DNA from: Epithemia pelagica
Taxonomy: Eukaryota > Bacillariophyta > Bacillariophyceae > Surirellales > Surirellaceae
Direction of reading: 5' to 3'
NCBI GenBank assembly: GCA_946965045.2
Contig: OX337239.1
Coordinates: 2,666,001-2,730,000 of the forward strand
Length of the DNA stretch: 64,000 nucleotides
Shown: positions 53,022 through 64,000 of the stretch, in pieces
Position numbering within the stretch: position 1 is the stretch's first letter
Layout of the letters: the number at the start of each line of letters is the position of its first letter
The notes under the pieces: model-generated
The model's input: the letters and a program-made list of their open reading frames with translations, nothing else
Database searches by the model: none
What the model was told of the DNA's origin: nothing
Made by a program: the position numbers and the translations under genes

Positions 53022-55112
53022 CTACCACATGATACGTTGGGCCAGGAATCGCAATCGAGGTCCGGGTAGCAGTTTGGTTAGGATATCGGCAAGATTCATT
53101 TCACCTTCTTCCCATGCAATGCGCACAAGTCCAGCAGCTTGCGCTTCACGAGTCCGATGATAAGCAATTGCGTTGTGCTTCTTCTTTAGGACTGATTCCG
53201 GCTGCGTCGAGTTCTTAAACACAGATTCACTGTCGCAAAACACATTCGTCTCTCCATCCAACGGGATACCCATCATTCGCAACTTATAACGAAATGCTTC
53301 AATCATTTCAATGGCAGTTTTCATTGCCACGAACTCACTGCCAAATGTAGACGTCTCAACAGTGTTTTGTCGTTTTGAATACCACATGATCGGTGCTCGT
53401 TGCAAGAACAGTAGGACTCCTGTTTGAGAGCGCCGTGTGACACGACATCCAGCATGATCAGCATCGACAAAGCAAGTCGTGGTGACAGCGTTTCCACGCG
53501 GTGCTGGTGCGTTTGGCGGAATCGGCTCGGCAGCATCAGGATAATACTCAGACCAATCCGGTCGGGTAAAACGTGACTCGTCGAAGTCAGGGGTTGTGTC
53601 GTCGAACACAATGGCGGATTTATCGTACTTCTTCAGATACGCGAAGATGTGCAACGTTTGCTCGAGATGTCCTTCTCGTGGATTCGCCATAAAACGGGAC
53701 ATATGGGAGACTGCGGTTGTAATATCGATACGACCGAATTCAACAATCCAACGGAGAATACCGATTAGTCCTTGGTAATAGTTTGCACGTCTTGCGTGGA
53801 GTTCAGGAGTCGCATCCAATTCCGGGCGATATCCATCGGCGATCGGCGTCGTCACTTTTGACTTCAGCTTTTCTCCGGATTTCTCCACTTCCGTTTCGAC
53901 TTCGGCAAGAGCACGCTTACAATACTTGTCAGCGGACATGGCCCAACGATCACGGTTCGACGGATCTTGCGTGTCGGGTATGGTATAACGCCGAATTTCG
54001 GATCCCAAGTATTCGTCTGGCGGTTTGATACTGTCGGGCTTGATCGTATAGCGCCTCTGCAGGTCCTGCATCACGGTTTTGGGATCATGACTAACAATCA
54101 GCAGATCATCAATATAGACCAAAACATACTCGTAATACTGGAACCCATCAGATGGTCGAGTGTTCGCTCGAAGCCATACATCAGGATCAGCTTGACACAT
54201 CTTAAATCCCATATCGCGGAGCGTTGCGGCGATGTGATCACGCCACCTTGCGGCAGAACTTTTGAGACCATATAATGCACGCACTATCAGTGCAGGTTGT
54301 CCAACCTTATCTGGTCCAAATTCGAGTCCCGCGGTGGTAGAGGTCTTCTCTTTAGTCGGTGCGTTTAGATATGCGTTTTGCACGTACCCGACGAGAACAT
54401 CTAGACCATTTAGTACAGCGATAGTAAAAGCAATGCGTACGCTATCGCGGGATACCACACTAGAATAGGTCGATTCTTTGGGTGGATCAGTTTTGTGGCC
54501 TCCGGCCACTAACCGTGCTTTTTGTCGCAGGTCTGATTTGATATCAAAAACCATATGACAGGGAATATGCTTGTATCCAGAAGGCACTTCGCCATCAGCT
54601 GGAAATTCGAAAGCAATGCCAACGTTCTTCATTTCTTTCTCAATAGCCTTGCGCCAGAAGTCAGTCCCCGTCCGGCGGTCAATCGCCAGGGCCTCTTCTA
54701 CAGAGTGGGGCAGCTCAATGCCATACTTGTGCGTTCGCTTCCAATAACGTGACTTTACCTTTCTGATAATGCGGTCTCGTTTGCGAAGTGCACGTGGCAC
54801 CCACCATGCGAACGCAGGCTCTTTTGCGATGCCAGTGGATACTGCGTATTCGGCGGCTTCAATCATATTTCCATTCTTGACGTCTTTAAGCGGCAGCCAA
54901 ACAGTCGATTGATCGGACAGTTCACATTGCAATTCCCAGCCTTTCGTTGTGTGGTGTGATGTGCCGTCAAGGAACGATGCGTCTGTTCGCTTAACTGCGG
55001 TCTCATCATTGCGGTGACCCACAATGGCTTTCAATGTGTTGAACGCATTGCCCTCCGGGTCAACTAAGTCACAAATTAGCGAGTGGGTCCCACAGTGACA
55101 AAAACAAGTCAC
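53022..55112 (-). CDS. Family B pol 3' half (RT and RNase H), open frame fused to the leader
   Basis: A 696-codon open frame has no internal stop. Its first ~16 residues are leader sequence read through after the deletion, so no normal start is preserved. RT motifs YVQNAYLNAP, LYGLKSSAARW and YIDDLLIV and RNase H residues (CFVDADHAG, FGSEFVAMK, VFCDSES) are present. It provides the uninterrupted sequence that proves the Ginger-like insertion point in the sister copy. The integrity of such a long frame in a gag-less element suggests the deletion is recent. Confidence 0.85.
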   Translation of the reverse strand: MTCFCHCGTHSLICDLVDPEGNAFNTLKAIVGHRNDETAVKRTDASFLDGTSHHTTKGWELQCELSDQSTVWLPLKDVKNGNMIEAAEYAVSTGIAKEPAFAWWVPRALRKRDRIIRKVKSRYWKRTHKYGIELPHSVEEALAIDRRTGTDFWRKAIEKEMKNVGIAFEFPADGEVPSGYKHIPCHMVFDIKSDLRQKARLVAGGHKTDPPKESTYSSVVSRDSVRIAFTIAVLNGLDVLVGYVQNAYLNAPTKEKTSTTAGLEFGPDKVGQPALIVRALYGLKSSAARWRDHIAATLRDMGFKMCQADPDVWLRANTRPSDGFQYYEYVLVYIDDLLIVSHDPKTVMQDLQRRYTIKPDSIKPPDEYLGSEIRRYTIPDTQDPSNRDRWAMSADKYCKRALAEVETEVEKSGEKLKSKVTTPIADGYRPELDATPELHARRANYYQGLIGILRWIVEFGRIDITTAVSHMSRFMANPREGHLEQTLHIFAYLKKYDKSAIVFDDTTPDFDESRFTRPDWSEYYPDAAEPIPPNAPAPRGNAVTTTCFVDADHAGCRVTRRSQTGVLLFLQRAPIMWYSKRQNTVETSTFGSEFVAMKTAIEMIEAFRYKLRMMGIPLDGETNVFCDSESVFKNSTQPESVLKKKHNAIAYHRTREAQAAGLVRIAWEEGEMNLADILTKLLPGPRLRFLAQRIMW

Positions 55113-55230
55113 AGAGATGACTCAAGCGAGCGAGTGACGAAGCCGCTTAGCGCGAACACCTCTCGAGTTTTGATCAGGCGCTTGCCGTCCGTCGAACAGT
55201 GGGGAATAACAGACGATGGGTCTGATAAAC

Positions 55231-55470
55231 TGAATAAAAACTGACGGCCAGACGCAATATACGGCTTGCAACAATCAAACTATCAGAAATTATGGTAACT
55301 AAACTAGGGGTGCCCTTTGGGGGCAAATCGCTCACGTAGGGGCCAAACAGCGACCACGGTACCCACTAGCGAACACGCAACTAGGGGCCGGGCGATGCCA
55401 GGCGATGCGTAGCGAGGCATAGCGAGGCCCTTCGTAGGTTACAAAGGGGGCGCCCGTGATTATTTATTCA
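55231..55470 (-). repeat. Family B LTR shared by two adjacent copies
   Basis: This 240-bp LTR acts as the 5' LTR of the deletion derivative to its left and has family B 3' internal sequence (caaaatcggggtgg, cttcgtttagttcgtcatgtcagcag) to its right, giving LTR-internal-LTR-internal order. Confidence 0.95.
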
Positions 55471-56819
55471 CAAAATCGGGGTGGATCACTTCGTTTAGTT
55501 CGTCATGTCAGCAGAAGCGGACTATTATGAAAAGGGGCGATCCCATTTTGGATCTGAAAAGGGGTTGCTACCACATGATACGTTGGGCTAAGAACCGTTG
55601 CCGTGGTCCGAGTAGCAATTTGGTTAGGATATCGGCAAGATTCGTTTCACCTTGCCAGCAGCTTTTGCTTCACAAGTCCGATGATAAGCAATTGCGTTGT
55701 GCTTCTTCTTTAGGACTGATTCCGGCTGCGTCAAGTTCTTAAACACAGATTCATTGTCACAAAACACATTCGTCTCTTCATCCAACGGGATACCCATCAT
55801 TCGCGACTTATAACGAAATGCTTCAATCATTTCAATGGCAGTTTTCATTGCCACGAACTCACTGCCAAATGTAGACGTCTCAACAGTGTTTTGTCGTTTT
55901 GAATACCACATGATCGGTGCTCGTTGCAAGAACAGTAGGACTCCTGTTTGAGAGCGCCGTGTGACACGACATCCAGCATGATCAGCATCGACAAAGCAAG
56001 TCGTGGTGACAGCGTTTCCACGCGGTGCTGGTGCGTTTGGCGGAATCGGCTCGGCAGCATCAGGATAATACTCAGACCAATCCGGTCGGGTAAAACGTGA
56101 CTCGTCGAAGTCAGGGGTTGTGTTGTCGAACACAATGGCGGATTTATCGTACTTCTTCAGATACGCGAAGATGTGCAACGTTTGCTCGAGATGTCCTTCT
56201 CGTGGATTCGCCATAAAACGGGACATATGGGAGACTGCGGTTGTAATATCGATACGACCGAGTTCAACAATCCAACGGAGAATACCGATTAGTCCTTGGT
56301 AATAGTTCGCACGTCTTGCGTGGAGTTCAGGAGTCGCATCCAATTCCGGGCGATATCCATCGGCGATCGGCGTCGTCACTTTTGACTTCAGCTTTTCTCC
56401 GGATTTCTCCACTTCCGTTTCGACTTCGGCAAGAGCACGCTTACAATACTTGTCAGCGGACATGGCCCAACGATCACGGTTCGACGGATCTTGCGTGTCG
56501 GGTATGGTATAACGCCGAATTTCGGATCCCAAGTATTCGTCTGGCGGTTTGATACTGTCGGGCTTGATCGTATAGCGCCTCTGCAGGTCCTGCATCACGG
56601 TTTTGGGATCATGACTAACAATCAGCAGATCATCAATATAGACCTAAACATACTCGTAATACTGGAACCCATCAGATGGTCGAGTGTTTGCTCGAAGCCA
56701 TACATCAGGATCAGCTTGACACATCTTAAATCCCATATCGCGGAGCGTTGCAGCGATGTGATCACGCCACCTTGCGGCAGAACTTTTGAGACCATATAGT
56801 GCGCGCACTATCAGTGCAG
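55471..56819 (-). pseudogene. Truncated Copia family B copy (RT end and RNase H)
   Basis: The minus-strand frame 56598-55624 repeats the RNase H part of pol but is shifted at its C terminus: a small deletion removes part of the REAQAAGLVRIAWEEGE region. An RT piece lies upstream at 56819-56644, ending at a stop in the position of LVYIDDL (tagacctaa on the plus strand). At 56819 the similarity stops abruptly within LIVRALYGL. It is older than the left neighbour. Confidence 0.85.
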
Positions 56820-56849
56820 CATCTAAGGGCGTCATTATTCGCAACTCAA

Positions 56850-57075
56850 TGATCGAAAGTCGGCGCGGTGTCATGCACCCCCAAGGTGCATGCAGCTCCT
56901 ACATTATCTAGATAAAATTTGCACAGCAAATATCGAAAGTCGGCGGGGGGTCATGTACCTTCTAGGTGCATGCGCCCAGTGCATTATCTACAATTCATGC
57001 GCGCATGACACATCGAAATCATGCGCATGAGTGTCCGACTCAGGTGCCCCCCAAGATGCACATTACCAACATCCA
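56850..57075. repeat. Three degenerate ~80-bp direct repeats with internal palindromes
   Basis: Units start at about 56852, 56932 and 57012 with atcgaaagtcggcg or a degraded form, followed by a palindromic gcatgcacc...ggtgcatgc block and cattatcta. They mark the boundary between the truncated Copia copy and the next element. They look like terminal or subterminal repeats of a DNA transposon. Confidence 0.6.
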
Positions 57076-57186
57076 ATCATGCACACATGGTAATCAGTGT
57101 CACGCACATACACCACATTTTGCAAATCGTGCATTACATTCACTAGTATTTTTCGAAGTACTGTTTCAATCATTTGCTTCATGAGT

Positions 57187-59158
57187 CTAGTCTATTTCAT
57201 ATGCCTCTTTCGCGGCTTTCTTGGACAGAAGGTTCAACCTTGAACGATAAGATCTACACAAAAACTCCATGAACTTGTCACTCCGATCTCCAGCTCTTTC
57301 GACCTTTAGTATCTTCTCCTCCACATTCTCAAAATAATCAAGTCCTTCCTCAGACATTCCTCTCGACGAGTTCAAACCACCAGAGTAAACATGTTGTGCC
57401 ACAAATGTTGTATCAATCTGAGTATCAATATCATGTTCATCATACCAGATTCCTCTACTGGATTCCCAGAGTTTTCTCTAGAACTCTTTCCTCGCCTTCT
57501 TAACCCATACATCCCAACAGTCTTTCAGTATTGTTAAGATGAATGCCTCATCATTGACAGTGAACCTGGTCATTGCCTCTTGCCAGCGTTCTTTCTTCTT
57601 GATCTCCGGAGCCGTGTCAAGGAGATTGTAGTCTACAACATCCTTGAATATAATTTCACCATACACAGCAGCACCAAACACCTCGACCAGGAAAACATAT
57701 GCCGCATTATTGCATCCAGGACCTCTCAATTGAGCCATGTCAGCAAGCGAAGGCATAGGCCCGAAGCCTTTGTTATCATTCAACAAGTTAGGAAACGCCT
57801 GTCGGAGAATCCCACCGTCATGATTGCGCCAGAGGTCAAGAAAAATATGCTCTAACAACGGCAAGCAACATAATGTTTCAGTGTCGAGAGATGGAATTCA
57901 TTAATCACAAGTTGGATAGAGCAACTTACTCCGGAACTTTCTGTACATGGCAGCAAGAATATTTGACCGCTTTTGTCTGAAGCGATCTGCCATGTAAGGC
58001 GAATGAGTTAACCACCAGTTCTCACGATCTTCATCAGACATGATCTTTTTCGGGACAAAATATTTGTTTGTGAAATATTCCTTTCCCAACGTCGTCCATA
58101 GGTTTCCTGTTACTGGACAGTCATCTTCTTTAGAAAAGTACTTGATAAATCACCACGCATGGTCGTTCACAAATTCAATAAAAATCGGATCGGAACATGC
58201 CTCTGGCATCTTTTTGTACTTGGTTGAGCTCGACACAACAGTAGCCGGTGCAGTAGCAGCCATTGTATTACCACCATTGGAAGTGTTAGGCTGTGATCCT
58301 CCCGTTGTCGTGTCAGATTCTTGTGAAGGCTGATGATGCTGTTCCTCGTTCATGAACGCTTGATTCATGATTTCATGGTCATCTGCTGTTCCTGCTGCAA
58401 TAGTAGATGACATGTCCGAAATTGAAGAAACGTCAGTAGCCATACAATCAGCTATTGTAACCATCCCATGAGTACCCATATTAGAGTCGTCCTCCATTGG
58501 TACATGTTCAAACTTTTTGTTGCATTTTTGTGAACTTACTAAGCAGAGATCCAACCGGAAAATGGGATTCATTGCGATCAAAACCGAATTCGTTCTGGTG
58601 TCCATTTACACTTCCAGTGGCATATGGAGTGCTGATGTTTTGAAGTGCCCTATCCCTTTCCGTCCCAGTCAAGACATTCAATCCTGCATCATTGTTTGCA
58701 TTATCCTCATCCGATGGTTGTGTTCGCAGAGCTTCCTCAGTCCTGTTGTTGTTAGAGTTACAATTTGATTCTCTTTCAGACGTCGTCGTCTCAATCAATA
58801 AATTACCACTTCCTTCGGAATTGACGTTCATCTGTTCGTCTGTGTTTTCGTCGTTGCATTGGCCCGACAGTTAACCTTCCACGGGGACACTCGCACCAAA
58901 AATGTTACCTACTTCCTCATCATCGTCCGATTCGAGGACATCGCTTGATCTTTTCCGTCCACTTGTCTTTGCTCGCTGTTCTTCCCCCCGTTGATTCGAA
59001 GTTTTCCTTTGGTTCTCGTTCTCTTTATTTCGTTCCTTGTTTTGACGATTAATCTCCTTCAGCTTTTGTCGTCTGGCCTGTTTGGCTTTGTAGTGGATAT
59101 TCCTTTCCGAAGGTGCTAATCTCTGTCCTGGTTGTGTTGTCCCTCTCGTACCTGTCAT
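57187..59158 (-). pseudogene. Decayed element ORF, unknown family, with one intron
   Basis: From ATG 59158 the first part is basic (RRQKLKEINRQNKERNKENE, ending in acidic ESDDDEEVG). Stop codons in the same frame lie at 58871 (TAA), 58150 (TGA, after NDHAW) and 57478 (TAG, after KKARKEF), and a frameshift or splice is needed near 58525. A convincing 78-nt intron (57929-57852, GTAAGT...GTTAG) keeps the frame. The last exon reads KHIFLDLWRNHDGGILRQAF and CWDVWVKKARKEF and ends at 57187. I recognise no enzyme domain. It is divergent from the transposase at 59615, as expected for a two-gene transposon, and its basic start has a paralogue at 32096-32443. Confidence 0.5.
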
Positions 59159-59614
59159 CTTTCGAATTTGTGAAAAAAGTATGTTATGAAGTATACTGAG
59201 AATGATTCTCAAACAAATTAACACGAGAAAAACGCATTCGTGGGTAATACTCATCTCAAATTCAAACCATCCAAACCGATAACGACACCTGTGTTGTCCA
59301 AACAAATAATCGATCGATCGATCATTGGCTTTTGTTTAGGAAAAGGCGCTATTTCGACGGACTCGGTACGACAACCAAATTCAAACCATACAGTTCCAAC
59401 TGTTGGTAAGGGGACGCGCGCATACAACAACATGGCATGCTCGATACTTTGAAACAAGGACGAAGCCCGGCTCGGTAATTGGTCGCAGATACGCCAGCCG
59501 AGTCGTGTTCTGGGTAGAATTAGACGTCGTCACAAGATTGAGACATGTCATTGAGATTTGCATTCTTTATTTTCGACGAGAGTGCATGTTACTTGTCATT
59601 TTGTATTCGTTGCC

Positions 59615-62600
59615 ATGGGTCGAGTGAGAACAATACGAAAAAGATCAGCTTTCGATCCAAAAAACGATTCAACTGATAGAACAAACAGAGTCTTCCCACG
59701 ATCACACCAGGAACACGAAACTCGGGTTTGTCGCTATTGTCAACGACCATTTGATTTGAGAGGCATCACTCGACATGAGAAGTCCTGTTCTGTAGATCAA
59801 CGTGTCCCTCAGCAGTGTATACCAATAACGATTGCCAATCAAGAAAACGACAGTGATATGGATATTGATTCTTTGGCAGGTGCAATGGATTACTTTTTGG
59901 ACGAGGAGGACGAAGAAGAGGAGAATATACAAACATACACCGAACCATATTACGTTCCTGGTGAGACACAAAAGAAAATTGATCGAAACTCCAAAGAATG
60001 CCCTCTGGACTTTCCAAAATTCCTTGTCGGGGCTAGTGACATGAACCTGGATGATGATGAAGCAGCCCTTATGTCTCTGATGATCATCCTTTGCCAGGCA
60101 GGGTGTCCCAAGTACTTGTTCAACTCGATTCTTGCTTGGACTAGAGACACGTATTCGAGGTGTTGTTCCTCGTTCTTTGAACAGAACCATCGCACAAGAA
60201 ATTCATTTATCAAGCGATTCACTAAAAAGGGGTTCGTTTTCCCGAAACCAACTGTACAACCTGTTGCCCTGGAATATACAAAGAAACGTGGTATTGTGGT
60301 TCCTGAAAGCGAAAAGACTATCAATACTGTTGTCTTTGATTTCATCAGTCAATTACAGAGAGTCGTACAAGACGAAAAAGCAACACGACAAGAGAATACT
60401 ATCCTCGCCAAAGAGGATCCATACAAACCATATACTCCCAACCACAAGATCCAAAATATAGAGGACGGAGATGTTTTCCGTAGGACCGTTCATGAATACA
60501 AAGATGATCTGGATGCATTTGTTGTAGGGTTGATATTTTATATGGACAAAACTCATGCAACTGGTGACGGGAGATTCACGGCCGAAACGGTGGTAATGGT
60601 ACCATCTTTCTTCAAGGAAGGAGAGATGAGGAAACCTCAACGTCAAATAATCCTCGGGATGATTACAGATATGGAAAGGAAGTCGTCTGCAGCCAAATAC
60701 ATTCTTGATAAAGGATCTCCTTGCCGGAATTATCATGCTCAGCTTTCTGTAATATTACAAGCGCTTACATCGATCAGTGAACGTGGAGGATTGTGGATGA
60801 AATAACGACTCCATGGGATTGTTAAAGTCGTTCGTTTGATCTTGCCAATGATAGTATTGAAAGGAGATGGGAAATCAAAGGATAACCTTGTTGGTCGGTA
60901 CGCGTCTCATCACAAGAATGTGGGACGGCTATCTTGGTGTTGTGATATTAAACCCAAAGATGCAAGGTATCCATGGCATGAGTGTCGATATATAGAAACA
61001 AGCAAGGTTCATTCGTGGAGTTTACAGGCTCTTGGGCTCAATCGATATGGAGAACCACTTCGTGAACAGGAATTGACTTGGAGAAATGACCAGGACAATA
61101 CGTCTGTATTGACTGGTCCTGGTGCTCGGGATGATGAAATTGATGATGACTACACCCTTTAAGGTGATGCACTACACACCGTTGAATCAGTTATGGCAGC
61201 CGCTGCTACGAAGCTGCATGGTATCAGACAGTATGCTGTGGATAGCTCGTTCGCACATATTTACATGGGCGAGGGTATGAATAAAGAACATGGAACATTC
61301 TCCGCCACTTGTTGTGATATCCTCCATACTTTGAAATTGATTTCTTTGCCTTGATGACCAAAACCGAACGAGCGATGTTTGACTATCTTCGCAAAAAATA
61401 TGATGACAAAATGGGAAAAGGTTGTCAATGAATGGAAGACACGTCAGCAAGAGGCTAATCAGTCCGAAAACCAGACTAGTCATACTGAACCAACACATTC
61501 TTCAACACAGGAAACAACATCAGATGAGCCGCCTCAAGATAATGAATATGATCGAGATGGAAATGATGATGATAGTGTTGATGCAGAAATTACAGCGGAG
61601 ACAGTCTTTGAAGATGATCCAGTTGCCTACGCATCGGTGTGGGATGTTGGTGATCGGGAGCCATACATCGACTTCCTATTTCTATTTGAAACACTGTTGT
61701 GTTTCAATAGCTGGGTTCGAGTGGTCTCTTTCTGGGAAAGTAATCCCGAATCTCCTGAAGCAAAAGCTACCTCGACAGCCTCCCTCGAATCCGTCCGTAT
61801 CATGATGGATGGTATTAGAAGATACGCACCAAGGCTAGATAAAAAGGGAAAGTTGATGACCAACGGCTGGATGATACCCAAGTTCCATAACCTGGTACAT
61901 ATTGTGTAACAGATTCAAAATTTTGGACCCGCAAGACTTCTTGATGTTGAATCTGAAGAAAGTAACCACAAGGAAATAGTCAAATTAAATGCCAGAACTT
62001 GCCAAAAACGTGGAAATAAGAAATTCGACGCCCAGCTAGCAGAGAACATTTGGTGGATGCAGAGCTTGGATCTGCCTCGAGAGTTGGCTGGTATTCCAGA
62101 GGATCGTATTGCACAACTCAAAGAGGGCAAGTCTCCATATGCTTTAGAACAACACCAGAGGACACAGACTGTCGACCGATCTGAGGAAGGCCCGCTTGGG
62201 ATCAAAATGAACGGGACTTCCGTATATATCAATCTACACAAGTCGTATCAGTTGCTCTCGACTGATGAGGAACATACAGAAACAGATGGCACGTCAGACA
62301 CAAACCATTTACCATTTCCTCTGGGCGTTATGGTAGAGGTTCCCGGTGGTAACAACCAAAGAAAACGACATCGAACAGCAGGTCCATCGACCCCATCAGT
62401 TGGTGACGATAGCCTTGGACAACGTCGATACACTGAAGTAGTCCAGGTTATCGTGAAGTATAAATCAAAGACGAATCATGGTATGACATTACCTGGATTT
62501 TGTCTCCACTTTTTCAAGATCCATCATCAACGTTTCTATATGCACATGCACAGTGACCAACAGGGCACTAACCAACTTAGAACAACAGAAAATCCATATG

Positions 62601-63241
62601 TATTGTTGACTGGATGCACAGAAATAAAGATCAACGATCCACCCTTTGGGACTATCCGGACACATCCCAACTAACAAAGTGAAGGCCCATGGCGGGATTG
62701 GGTCATGGCCAAGGTACCTCGTAATAAACGGAAACCTTTGGACGAGATTTACAATCTTCCTTTGGGAGACATGGATACCCTACTGTGTCAGACTATATGC
62801 TTTCTTTGTATTCCCTTCGCACAACAGACAGGAGATACATATCAACCAGAGAGTACCGATCATACAGCAACTCATGTTCTGCTTCGAACAACATATGTTC
62901 AGTCCCAAACAGACCTGAAAAAAGCTTCTGTTCTTTTCAACAGATGGAGAAAACGTTTCGACATGGAGAGAATAGCCGAAGTCGTTATGGTTCCAGTCCA
63001 GAATATCATACGACTAGTTGGTGTTGTCGACGAGAACCCAGAAATGATTGAAGAACGAGATGCAGTCCCTCAATTTCTTCATTCTTCAACAGAATGTGAG
63101 CTATTGCAAGAAGATAACCGTAATTGAGAGAATTTCTCAGATATTGTTTGGGCTGTTCGTGATATAAAAGAATGGGCAGTGGAATTCAATAAATCTGCTA
63201 CTCCAAAATTGAAAGACAGGTATAAGGATCAACAGTCCTGA
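59615..63241 (+). pseudogene. Decayed CACTA/Plavaka/KDZ-like transposase
   Basis: ATG 59615 opens MGRVRTIRKRS. A C2HC-type finger (CRYCQRPFDLRGITRHEKSC) is followed by the core: VGLIFYMDKTHATGDGRF, PSFFKEGEMRKPQRQIILG, YHAQLSVILQALTSI, then VGRYASHHKNVGRLSWCCD, FAHIYMGEGMNKEHGTFSATCCDILHTL, and GWMIPKFHNLVHIV with SEESNHKEIVKLNARTCQKR. This order of motifs is that of the large transposases of fungal and algal CACTA-related elements. The frame is interrupted by TAA at 60803, 61160, 61907 and 62672, TGA at 63125, a stop at 63239, and a frameshift near 61340, so the gene is dead. Most stops are TAA, which C-to-T change of CAA codons would produce. Flanking terminal repeats were not identified. 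Confidence 0.65.
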
Positions 63242-63432
63242 GGGATCACGTGAAGATCTCGATTGGTAGAGGGACGCGTTGGTCCATGCTCGCCCCACTT
63301 GTAACGCCAGACGACCTTTTCATGTTGTATTTATCTCTTGTCACTCATTTTTTCTAAAGAAGTAGAATCTTTCACACTCCGATTAACTCGATACTCGAAA
63401 CAAGTCATATATTCTGCTCTTGTTGAATATCA

Positions 63433-64000
63433 TGGTTGTAAATCCGTACATCTCCCAAAAGAAGTCTAAGCCAATTGGTAGTAGCAAGGCCGGAAACGAA
63501 AGTCAAGTTCTTCTCATTGATAGTACAAACCAGAAATCAAAAGAGAACAGCAAACGGCCTCTATGTGAACACCACCCGATAAATCCATATACAGCCAAGA
63601 AAGTAAAAGACGAACCGTCACACGATCCCTCCAAGTCCAAACCAGACGATGCCACTGCTAACAACACAAATTCTGGTCTCTCAACATTTGTTCAAATGAT
63701 CGAAAACCAAGAAGAAGCAACCACAAGTACACACAAACTGCCGTCACCATTCCAAACTGCTTTAACAGCAACTAAGGAAACCGTAGGTGTGAACATAAAA
63801 CCGATGAATACGACAGAGAAAGCTGAGGAGTCCAAGAGGTCTAGCATCACCAACCCATACAACAAGAAGATAACAAACCCATACAAAACGAATCCGAAAA
63901 TAAACACCAATCATGGAAAGAAAATCCCAGTACTATGTGATTCACCACCGATGTACAAGCCTCGACCAAATCGCGAGAAACTCCACCCTGAGGTTGTTCA
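63433..64000 (+). CDS. NPY-motif protein, 5' part, runs off the window
   Basis: ATG 63433 opens a frame without a stop to the end of the window (189 codons). The sequence is hydrophilic and Lys/Asn/Thr-rich with a recurring NPY motif: VNPYISQKK, INPYTAKKVK, TNPYNKKITNPYKTNPK. A Pro-rich stretch (SPPMYKPRPNREKLHPEVV) is at the visible end. There is no globular domain yet; the main domain, if any, lies beyond 64000. It follows the decayed transposase in the same orientation by about 190 bp and could belong to the same or a neighbouring element. Confidence 0.6.

Larger units (their letters stand above)
52661..55470 (-). mobile_element. LTR-bounded deletion derivative of Copia family B
   Basis: The unit is 2810 bp: LTR 52661-52900, internal sequence, LTR 55231-55470. 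The internal part keeps the 3' half of pol and about 165 bp of 5' leader. The leader joins pol at ccgggtcaact/aagtcacaaatt (about 55065), so gag, protease, integrase and the beginning of the RT region are gone. The flanks do not form a clear duplication (gcaac before; family B internal sequence after), because the right LTR is shared with the adjacent copy at 55471-56819. Such an element could only move with help from an intact copy. Confidence 0.85.

Noticed and set aside
56850-57075. CRISPR-like spaced repeats
   Set aside because: Only three degenerate units with palindromes in eukaryotic transposon-rich DNA; no conserved repeat with unique spacers and no cas-like genes.

Overview
The window is nuclear DNA of a eukaryote, most likely a diatom or another stramenopile. 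This is an inference from the abundance of diatom-style Ty1/copia polyproteins, short GT-AG introns (60-78 nt), an exostosin-like Golgi glycosyltransferase and several algal transposase types. There is no bacterial operon structure, no rRNA and no tRNA that I could support. Most of the window is transposable-element DNA in several layers, with a few probable cellular genes between.

Left part (1-19.9 kb). A nearly intact Copia element (356-7151, 197-bp LTRs, 5-bp target duplication gtttc) sits inside a minus-strand ORF, which reads through in frame once the element is removed. A decayed LTR (7832-8014), a broken DDE transposase gene (8616-11883), a large SET-domain plus 2OG-Fe(II)-oxygenase fusion protein (12296-15181), a divergent pair of unrecognised genes (15650-16595 minus, with an intron, and 16748-17320 plus) and a decayed non-LTR reverse transcriptase (17941-19837) follow.

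Middle (19.95-33.7 kb). A complete hAT transposon (19959-27021, 16-bp TIRs starting CAGGG, perfect 8-bp duplication attgcacc) carries its transposase and, on the opposite strand, a HhH-GPD (endonuclease III-like) DNA glycosylase gene. Next come an exostosin/GT47-like gene (27247-28869) that runs straight into a pure (AAG)62 tract, a gene-poor stretch, and a broken HECT-ligase-like gene whose frame is destroyed by a fresh 224-bp tandem duplication.

Right part (33.6-56.8 kb). Three elements are nested: an old Copia relic (family X) is interrupted by a Copia element with 240-bp LTRs (family B, 33737-46929), which is itself interrupted by a 5.8-kb Ginger-like integrase transposon (35085-40919, 4-bp duplication gatc). 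The Ginger-like element also carries a CXC cysteine motif and, in antisense, a 2OG-oxygenase-like ORF. More family B copies follow: an internally deleted relic, an LTR-bounded deletion derivative (52661-55470), and a truncated copy sharing an LTR with it.

Right end (56.8-64 kb). Short direct repeats, then a divergent pair of decayed ORFs (57187-59158 minus; 59615-63241 plus, a CACTA/Plavaka/KDZ-like transposase) and the start of an NPY-motif ORF that leaves the window.

The most distinctive theme is chromatin- or DNA-modifying enzymes in or beside mobile elements: a DNA glycosylase inside a hAT element, a 2OG-type oxygenase inside a Ginger-like element, and a SET-2OG fusion next to a dead DDE transposase.
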